From Allium sativum (Eukaryota > Streptophyta > Magnoliopsida > Asparagales > Amaryllidaceae), in NCBI GenBank assembly GCA_030737875.1, contig CM060911.1, forward strand, positions 92,152,599 to 92,216,598: a DNA stretch of 64,000 nt. The letters run 5' to 3'. Of the stretch, positions 57,149-64,000 are shown piece after piece. Within the stretch, counting starts at the first letter, position 1. The number at the start of each line of letters is the position of its first letter. Below the pieces are notes generated by a model. The model was not told where the DNA came from. It searched no databases and was given only the letters and a program-made list of their open reading frames with translations. The translations under genes were made by a program, and so were the position numbers.

Positions 57149-58776
57149 CTAGACAAAAGAAAGCCAAAGCAGAAGATACACCACCAATGCCCAAGCGGTG
57201 TTCTTCAACAACACAGGGAGAATATTATGTATATATTTTACGTGGAAGCCTCCTGCTCGTCTCCGGATCATCTACCCGTGCATCACCAGCTAACCTATCT
57301 CTAGTCTGCTCGTGTGAGCACCCAGAGTAATAAGAGGAGACATAAAACTCTAGGTCAGACATAAAGCCTGGTATGAGCGATAAGCATCTAAACAAAACAA
57401 TAACAGGTATACTAAACAATACCTGAACCTGGACCTGCAACCAAAGAGTTAGTACCACATACCGTACAATACTCCAAAGTGCCAAAATAAATAGTGTAAG
57501 AATACGGGGGTGGGGTGTGCATGTCACAATGATAGCAAACAAATCATCCATAGCAACCATCCTCACATCTCTCACTCAGTGCGTAAAGCATACGATATCT
57601 ACCACTTTGGAACACTAGACAAACTAAGGCAACGGCGAATCGCGACTTGTAGAAACCCTACTATGACCAAGCTAAACATATGGAGTCATGACCAAACATT
57701 TCAATGACCAACTTCATAGGTTGTAGCCCTTGGTCCTACCGATGCCATAATGGCCCTGAATCCGCCTTCGTACCTCCTACCATAGTGTTCCAAAGCTATA
57801 GACGTCGATAACCCATTAACACTCATCCCGCAGCAAAGCCCAATCATGAAGCGAACTCGTTGATTCCCATCTGGATCTTGAGCTCTAGCTTCTCATTTGG
57901 ACTTCCTTTGCATCTCGGGTTTGGTCGAATTGGAGTGGGTCTTCGGGAGAGCTGTCGTGCGGTAACAGTCCTAGAACTCGGTTCGGTTCGGTAGCGTCGG
58001 TTCGGGTCGGTCCTCCATCCTTGTCATCTTCCATTCGGTTCGGGTCGGGTACTTCACTCTGGGTCGGGTCGGTGTCCTCCTCCGGGTCGGGTCGGGGTGC
58101 TGTCCTCCTCCAGCTCATGCTCCTTCTCCAATCAGCTCCCTCGTTTCCATCTACTCCGATCCGATCCGATCACTTCGCCTTACTCTAGTCGTAGCCTTCC
58201 GTTCTTGAGCCGATCCGATCTGGCTTCCATTATCCTTCCGATCCGATCCCCTTATCCACTCCAACTCTAAGGAAACGGCCTTCCTTTTTGCCAAGTCTTC
58301 TATGTGCCAAACTCCGGTTCGGGTCGGATTTCCTTGCCCAATTCACATATCCGATCCGAGCCTTATCCGATCCGAACCGGTTAGGAACCTGCACATTTCT
58401 ACAACTTTCCAGCGAGCTTTCTACGCCATTCGACGACGTTTTCGACCAATTTAACTATTCTAATCAATCATAAAACAAACCATAGAGTCATAGCAACATG
58501 TAATAGCAACCACAAACACCAAACAACAATCCAAATGAATCAAAATAGATCAAAAGTGGCTAAAACCTCACATTTCCCTAAAATCCTTCTTAATCATGTT
58601 TAAGCACATACTTAGTAAAACTTAATCAAATCGTCTAAATTTTCTAACAGAGGCATGAAATATTATCTAAGAATTTCTAAACATTTTTCCAGAATTTATT
58701 AGTGTATAAATTCGCTAATCTTCACTAATCACCCTGAATTAACTGTAATTAGTGTCAAAACGATGCTATCACTCAC
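57149..58776 (-). other. Predicted intron inside the LTR of F
   Basis: Minus strand donor GCCAAG|GTGAGT at 58776. The best acceptor in the LTR is CTTTCTTTTGTCTAG|A at 57149-57150; GAGCAG and GGGTAG a little upstream are alternatives. A further strong acceptor lies just before the gag start. Prediction only. Confidence 0.4.
57975..58385 (-). repeat. GGTTCGGGTCGG / CCGATCCG repeat field
   Basis: On the + strand the first half is rich in GGTTCGG and GGGTCGG words, the second half in CCGATCCGATCC and CGATCCGAACCGG, their near-complements. The two halves could fold back on each other. Confidence 0.65.
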
Positions 58777-59423
58777 CTTGGCCACAACAAAAACCCCAAA
58801 ACTGACATATTCTCTGATTTGGTGCTGTCCCCAATCTTACACAGCAGCTCTACCTCGGTTCTCGTGCTAATACTCCTTGATTTGATGTTTGCAAAGCCTA
58901 ATCTTAAATTAGAAAGTGATTAAGAGGTGTTTTGAGGAGATTTAGAGGGTGGAGGCCATGGTTAGGTTATGTGGAATGAATAGTGACGGCTGAAAAATGA
59001 GAAAAAGGTATTCTCCAAACCCTAACAGCCCTTTTAAACTCCTAATCCCGAAATTTCCCTTTGGGCCTAGCTGTTAATCACCCGGTTAAGCCCAATTAAG
59101 CTGTTTTTCACCATCTGAAACTTGTTTCAGCCATATCTCCCAAACGGTGAGTCCGTTTGGCTAATGTGACCACTCTACGGAAAGAGAAACCATCATCCGG
59201 AGCCAATGGAAGTGGTTTTAGGTCAAAATTCCTTTCTAGTCAAAAGTTATGGCCAAAACAGTGCTAACTAGGGGTAAAATGGTCATTTAAAAATCGGGAA
59301 AAATCATGAACATGGGAAATGACCCCAATAGTCGTCCCCCAAAGTTACATGACCATACGACTTTGTATGTGAAAGAAATAAATATCCTACGATCCTATGA
59401 TGCGTAGAATGCGGGTCGTTACA

Positions 59424-59458
59424 CTCTCCCCCCCTTAAGAAATTTCGTCCCCGAAATT
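59424..59458 (-). promoter_or_regulatory. Polypurine tract and pre-PPT hairpin of F
   Basis: Minus strand AAGGGGGGGAGAG abuts the LTR. Upstream on that strand AATTTCG and CGAAATT pair around GGGA (59441-59458). Confidence 0.85.
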
Positions 59459-59578
59459 CCTTAACCCAAAACATACAAAGGATCCCGCATGCCTTACAAC
59501 CACATACAACAATCAAACATGCAAAACAAGCAAACAAGCCTATCCTAGCATGCGGAAAATCAAATCGAAGTCAAAATC

Positions 59579-62500
59579 TTACCAGGCAAAGAGTTCTGGG
59601 TGTGTCTTCCTAATGTTCTCCTCTGTCTCCCAAGTACAATCATTCTCGTCCTCGCTCCACTGTACCTTGACTAGATTCACCGTCTTCCTTCGAAGTCGCT
59701 TCATGTCATGCGCGACAATACGGGCCGGCTTGCGGTTCCCAACCGCCTCGGGTTCTACTTCGAAGTCCTCTAACTGATTAGGTGAAATAGTCATATCCGA
59801 GTCGTGAACGAACTTCCTTAGTTGGGAAACATGAAATATGTCGTGAACTCCCGCCATCTTCTCCGGTAAGTCAATTCTGTATGCCAAATTCCCGACTAGT
59901 TCGAGAACAGGGAATGGGCCAGCGAATCTTGGTGCCAACTTGCCTCTCCTGCCAAATCGTATTACGCTCTTCAACGGAGAAATCTTGACAAACACCAAGT
60001 CGCCAACGGAGAATTTTAGGTCTCTTCTCCTCTTATCAGCATAACTCTTCTGCCTATCTTGGGCAGCCTTCATTCGTTGTTGAATGATCTTGATCTTATC
60101 TGAAGTTTCCCTCACCACATCTGGTCCAAGCATAAACTTCTCGCCAGTCTCTATCCAACATGATGGTGAGTTGCACGGTCTTCCATACAAAGCTTCAAAT
60201 GGAGCCATACCGATACTGGATTGGTAGCTATTATTATATGCAAACTCTACTAGATGCAAATGGTCATCCCATGATCCACCAAAATCCAATATACATGCTC
60301 TCAAGACGTGTTCCAAAATACGGTTCACCCTCTCCGTCTGACCGTCGGTCTGAGGATGATATGCGGTACTGAGATGTAACTCTGACCCTAGAGCCTCTTG
60401 TAAGCTCTTCCAAAACCCACTAGTGAACAACGGGTCTCGGTCGCTCACAATGCTTTTAGGTACTCCATGAAATCTCACTACCCACCTCATATACAATTCT
60501 GCTAATTTAGCTACCGTTCTGGTCGATTTAACTGGTATAAATCTTGCACTTTTAGTCAATCGGTCCACAATCACCCAAATGCTATCATGTCCCGATCTAG
60601 TCCTTGGTAATCCATCGATGAAATCCATTGAGACTTGCTCCCATTTCCATTCGGGAATTTCTAATGGTTGTAACAACCCACTAGGCTTCTTTTGTTCTGC
60701 TTTAACTAGCTGGCAATTCATGCATTTGAATATAAACTTCCCAACGTCTCTTTTCATCCATTCCCAGTAGTAGGTCTGCTTCATATCTCGATACATCTTA
60801 TTACCACCGGGGTGTATAGTCAGCTTTGAGTGATGACATTCTCTAAGCATTTCATCTCTCAATCCATTGACATTGGGTACAACAAGCTTTCCCTTCTTCC
60901 TAAGCCATCCATCTCGATCAAGCCCATACTTGTTCATCTCCTCATTGATATCCATCTTTAACTTGGAGATGATTTCCAATAGGTTAGGATCGTCCCTCTG
61001 ACTAGAGCCGATCCGTTCAATTAAAGTGGGCCTGATCGTCAAACTTGCTAACATTTCTGGATCCAATTCGCACTTTGGTCTGAAATCAAACCCCGCGATA
61101 TACTCCAGTTTCTTCCATTCAAGGACCATAGCCCCTAAGCTGGCATGTCTCGTACTCAATGCATCAGCTACCGCATTGCCCTTTCCCGGTGTGTATGCGA
61201 TGTCAAAATCATAGGAAGCTAAGAACTCTAACCATCTCTGTTGACGGAGATTCAGATCTTTCTGAGAGAAGAGATACTTTAACGACTTATGATCTGTAAA
61301 CAGCTCAAATCTTTCTCCCAAGAGATAGTGTCTCCACATCTTTAACGCGAACACGATCGCTGCCAATTCTAAATCATGGGTAGGGTATCTTCTCTCGTGC
61401 GGTTTCAATTGCCGACTTGCATAAGCTACAACCCTATCGCCTTGCATCAATATAGCACCCAGTCCGGTACCACAGGCATCCGTGTATACCGTCATCTCTT
61501 CATCCCCCTTAGGAATGACTAACACTGGTGCGCTTGTCAACTTGTCCTTTAGACTCTTGAATGCATTCTCGCACCTTTCATCCCAGACAAAAGCTTGATT
61601 CTTCTTGGTCAACTGGGTTAATGGTGCTGCTAACTTGGAGAAACCTTGGATAAACTTACGATAATACCCAGCTAACCCCAAGAAACTTCTTACATCTGTT
61701 GCACTCTTGGGCGTAGGCCAATCTTGTACCGTAGCCACCTTCGCCGGGTCCACGGCAATACCATTTTCTGATACAACATGGCCGAAGAACCTCACTTCCC
61801 TCTTCCAGAAGTGACACTTAGAAAACTTTGCTTTCAATTGGTGTTTTCTCAACACCTCCGTCACTACTCTTAAATGTTCCTTGTGTTCTTCCTCTGTCCT
61901 CGAATAGACCAAAATATCATCAACGAACACAAGGACAAACTTATTCAACTGATCTCTGAATACCCTATTCATAAGATCCACAAAATATGCTGGGGCGTTG
62001 GTCAGCCCGAATGGCATGACCAACCATTCATAAAATCCATACGGCGTTCGAAATTCCGTTTTAGCTATACTCTTAGCTTCCACTCTAAGCTGATGAAAAC
62101 CTATCGCAAGATCTAACTGAGAAAATACTCTCGCGCCACCCAACTGATCGAACAAATCATATATCCGCGGTAGAGGATACTTGTTCTTCCTCGTCACTTT
62201 ATTCAACTCACGGTAGTCTACACACAAATGAAGGGAACCATCCGCCTTGGTAGCAAACACAACTGGTGCTCCCCATTCAGAAACACTCCTTCTGATAAAT
62301 CCCTTCTTCAAAAGATCGCTGACTTGCACCTCGAGCTCTCGCTGCTCCCTTGGTGCCATACGACGAAGTGGCATCACTATAGGCCTGGCATCCTTTACCA
62401 AATCAATACGAAACTCAATCTCTCGGTGTGGTGGGAGTCCGGTCACTTCTTCGAAAACATCTGGATACTGGCCAACCACGGGCAAACCTGACAACTCACT

Positions 62501-63955
62501 ATGTGGAATGTCGAGGGAGTTTAGAAAACTAGCCAATACCCCCTTACTGGGTAGACCACCAAACACTATCCTCCGCCCATCATCCGCTCTAGCTGTCACC
62601 AAAAAGCCCTCACAGTCTACCACCACCCCATACCTTCGGAGCCAATCTACTCCCAAAATAATGCCAAACCCAGTAAAGCCCAAAACAAAGAAATCACAAA
62701 CAAACATGCATCCATGACTCGATAGAACAACATTACGATAAATCAAGCTAAGGCTAGTCGAACCACCAATCGGGTTCGTCACTACTAAAGGTCTATCGAC
62801 AATCTCGGGCTCCAATCCCAACCTATCTACCAGGTCACTAGATATGAAAGAACTGGAAGCTCCGGTATCAAACAAAACTCTAACAGGAACATCAAAAACA
62901 GAAAGCATACCTTGAATGATGACATTCTTTCCCTTTTCCGCCGCAGTTGGGGCATTCGACGAAGAAGGAATAGCATTAAGAGCATATGCTTTCACCATTT
63001 GCTTTTCCTTAGGGGGCTGTGGACACTTGTCCTTGTGATGTCCCATTTGGCCACAGTTGAAGCACTTCCTATCCGCTGGCTTGGCCCGACAATTACTAGC
63101 ATAATGGCCCTTCTTACCACAGCCGAAGCACTCAACATCTTGCTTATTCTTTTTCTTCTGGCCATCCTTAGTCTGACTCTGTTTTCTTTTACTCTGGGAA
63201 CCACTCTTTCCTCCACCACTTGCTTGTGGTTTTGGCTCTTCTGCAGATGCAACCTCAGTCTTCGACTTAGGGTAGAGACTTTCTGACCTTAACGCTTTCC
63301 CCACAATTGATTCAAACGTCTCATCGATGTGGTTAATAAGTTTTTCCCCCAAGTACTGATCCAAACCAGTTATGAATTTCTCATTCTTTTTCTCGGTAGT
63401 ATCAATAAGAGATAACCCATATTTTGACAAAGTGTCAAATTCAGCAATATACTCCGAGACAGCTCTGCCATTCTGCTTGAGCTCCAAGAATTTCTTGAAC
63501 AGCACTGACTTCTGAGCAGCCGGAATGAACTTCTCGCTAAAGCGAGCCTTAAACTGCTCCCAAGTAATCTGATCTTCGGGAGTAGCTGCCTTTATAGCAT
63601 TCCACCAATTCGTCGCTCGCCCTTGCAGCTGACGAGACGCTAGCTTTCTCTTCATCACATCCTCGATACCCAAATCCTCGAAGATGCGTTCGCAACTATC
63701 CAACCAATCTTGAACATCCGTAGCCGACTCCGTTCCGTGGAATGGCTTCCCACCAAGGCTAGTATAATCCTTATTCAGCTTAGCGAAGTCGACTCTTGGC
63801 GCCTGCACTATTGGACCACCACCATTTCGACCATTGGGAGCTGCTCTCTGTACATCTCTAAGCATCTCTCTCATGAGGTCAGTAAACATTGTCCTCATGT
63901 CAGCAGCATTCCCATTATTGGCCCCTCTACCGGTACCTCTAACATATCGGCTCAT
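59579..63955 (-). CDS. Gag-Pol polyprotein of chromovirus F (intact)
   Basis: 1458 codons from the Met at 63955, chosen over the Met 12 codons upstream because a splice-acceptor-like CTTTTTCAG lies between them, 7 nt before the chosen ATG; the frame stops at TAA. Domains in order: retrotransposon gag (about 60-230); two CCHC zinc knuckles (276-289 and 298-311); aspartic protease with LFDTG (D363); reverse transcriptase (about 520-700) with DLAIGFHQ (D615) and FVDDIL (D679, D680); RNase H with D826, E863, D888 and D931; integrase with HH-CC zinc finger (H to C1081) and D1111, D1172, E1208 (D,D35E); and a chromo-like tail with [15 protein letters not shown]. Every catalytic residue I looked for is present. 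Gag coats the RNA; Pol copies and integrates it. Confidence 0.96.
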   Translation of the reverse strand: MSRYVRGTGRGANNGNAADMRTMFTDLMREMLRDVQRAAPNGRNGGGPIVQAPRVDFAKLNKDYTSLGGKPFHGTESATDVQDWLDSCERIFEDLGIEDVMKRKLASRQLQGRATNWWNAIKAATPEDQITWEQFKARFSEKFIPAAQKSVLFKKFLELKQNGRAVSEYIAEFDTLSKYGLSLIDTTEKKNEKFITGLDQYLGEKLINHIDETFESIVGKALRSESLYPKSKTEVASAEEPKPQASGGGKSGSQSKRKQSQTKDGQKKKNKQDVECFGCGKKGHYASNCRAKPADRKCFNCGQMGHHKDKCPQPPKEKQMVKAYALNAIPSSSNAPTAAEKGKNVIIQGMLSVFDVPVRVLFDTGASSSFISSDLVDRLGLEPEIVDRPLVVTNPIGGSTSLSLIYRNVVLSSHGCMFVCDFFVLGFTGFGIILGVDWLRRYGVVVDCEGFLVTARADDGRRIVFGGLPSKGVLASFLNSLDIPHSELSGLPVVGQYPDVFEEVTGLPPHREIEFRIDLVKDARPIVMPLRRMAPREQRELEVQVSDLLKKGFIRRSVSEWGAPVVFATKADGSLHLCVDYRELNKVTRKNKYPLPRIYDLFDQLGGARVFSQLDLAIGFHQLRVEAKSIAKTEFRTPYGFYEWLVMPFGLTNAPAYFVDLMNRVFRDQLNKFVLVFVDDILVYSRTEEEHKEHLRVVTEVLRKHQLKAKFSKCHFWKREVRFFGHVVSENGIAVDPAKVATVQDWPTPKSATDVRSFLGLAGYYRKFIQGFSKLAAPLTQLTKKNQAFVWDERCENAFKSLKDKLTSAPVLVIPKGDEEMTVYTDACGTGLGAILMQGDRVVAYASRQLKPHERRYPTHDLELAAIVFALKMWRHYLLGERFELFTDHKSLKYLFSQKDLNLRQQRWLEFLASYDFDIAYTPGKGNAVADALSTRHASLGAMVLEWKKLEYIAGFDFRPKCELDPEMLASLTIRPTLIERIGSSQRDDPNLLEIISKLKMDINEEMNKYGLDRDGWLRKKGKLVVPNVNGLRDEMLRECHHSKLTIHPGGNKMYRDMKQTYYWEWMKRDVGKFIFKCMNCQLVKAEQKKPSGLLQPLEIPEWKWEQVSMDFIDGLPRTRSGHDSIWVIVDRLTKSARFIPVKSTRTVAKLAELYMRWVVRFHGVPKSIVSDRDPLFTSGFWKSLQEALGSELHLSTAYHPQTDGQTERVNRILEHVLRACILDFGGSWDDHLHLVEFAYNNSYQSSIGMAPFEALYGRPCNSPSCWIETGEKFMLGPDVVRETSDKIKIIQQRMKAAQDRQKSYADKRRRDLKFSVGDLVFVKISPLKSVIRFGRRGKLAPRFAGPFPVLELVGNLAYRIDLPEKMAGVHDIFHVSQLRKFVHDSDMTISPNQLEDFEVEPEAVGNRKPARIVAHDMKRLRRKTVNLVKVQWSEDENDCTWETEENIRKTHPELFAW

Positions 63956-64000
63956 CGTCAATCTGAAAAAGGAAACGATTAACGACTCCATAGTGGTGCT
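63956..64000 (-). other. Leader just upstream of F gag, with splice acceptor-like site
   Basis: On the minus strand TTTCCTTTTTCAG|ATTGACG leads straight into ATG; the AG is at 63963-63964. The pyrimidine tract and CAG form a strong 3' splice-site match. Confidence 0.5.

Larger units (their letters stand above)
56871..59423 (-). repeat. 3' LTR of F (2.55 kb)
   Basis: Minus strand start TGTAACGACCCGC, end GGGCCGTCACA. It has a TTTAAAAGG TATA-like box (59031-59039 region), telobox AAACCCTAAC on the + strand (59017-59026), a strong GTGAGT donor (58776), a GGTTCGGGTCGG / CCGATCCGAACC field (57975-58385), acceptor-like sites near 57149 and the CAGCGGAAAT motif (57100-57109). The 77-codon frame at 57885-58118 is a by-product of the GGTCGG field. 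Confidence 0.9.
56871..64000 (-). mobile_element. Element F: chromovirus with intact gag-pol (5' LTR outside window)
   Basis: On the minus strand: gag-pol ORF, short 3' untranslated region, polypurine tract and 3' LTR (59423 down to 56871). The 5' LTR and primer site lie to the right of the window. The single long frame without a stop makes it a candidate active, autonomous element. It inserted into G and is the top layer of the nest. Confidence 0.93.

Noticed and set aside
57885..58118. 77-codon PDP-rich frame in the F LTR
   Set aside because: By-product of the GGTCGG word field inside an LTR, without a recognised domain.
63956..63991. Start of F gag-pol 12 codons upstream at 63991
   Set aside because: A strong pyrimidine-CAG acceptor lies between the two Met codons, and the downstream MSRYVRG start is typical of such gag proteins.
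1..64000. A new defence, toxin or metabolic gene system
   Set aside because: No host-type gene or gene cluster is present; every boundary found belongs to an LTR retrotransposon.

Overview
This 64-kb window is plant nuclear heterochromatin-type DNA built entirely from LTR retrotransposons inserted inside one another. I see no host protein-coding gene. The evidence for a plant is Ty3/gypsy chromovirus pol with a C-terminal chromo-like domain, TG...CA LTRs, initiator-Met and Asp tRNA primer sites, plant TATA boxes and telobox motifs, and AT-rich DNA. A flowering plant, probably a eudicot, fits best; I cannot name the species.

The layout can be read as a stack. The base is X, a + strand copy of a giant-LTR family, seen at 6217-6802, 13886-13915 and 28116-32707. 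Into X went A' (remnant 5063-6216), which itself holds A (1-5062, the 3' end of a chromovirus); B (6803-13885, a complete non-autonomous Athila/Tat-like element, target duplication ATGAA); C (13916-28115, minus strand, complete, two 6.6-kb LTRs around a 1.03-kb non-coding core, duplication CTTCT); and C2 (32708-34819, minus). C2 is broken by H (34820-40002, plus), H by D (40003-40205 and 51787-55825, minus). D holds E (40206-51786, complete but defective chromovirus, duplication CATGA) and G (55826-56870, plus). G holds F (56871 to the right edge, minus), whose 1458-codon gag-pol frame is uninterrupted. The chain X-C2-H-D-G-F is six levels deep. A and E belong to one superfamily; X, C, C2, H and D belong to another.

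Coding capacity is unequal. F encodes a full Gag-PR-RT-RNaseH-IN-chromo polyprotein. A keeps an open integrase-chromo end. E has young LTRs but a wrecked pol. B has a Q/N-rich ORF without pol. C has no gene at all. E, B and C must have been copied by proteins supplied in trans.

The most interesting layer is non-coding. Several unrelated LTRs share one architecture: TATA box, short leader, a GT splice donor, kilobases of AT-rich repeats, then a 3' splice-acceptor-like site about 280-380 nt before the LTR end, suggesting an intron carried inside the LTR. Several short hairpins are supported by compensatory base changes: a C-G-closed RGGA-loop hairpin just before the polypurine tract in five elements, a U5 hairpin beside the primer site, and a tandemly duplicated CCGG-core structure inside the A and E LTRs. 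These are reading-by-eye results; none has been tested computationally.
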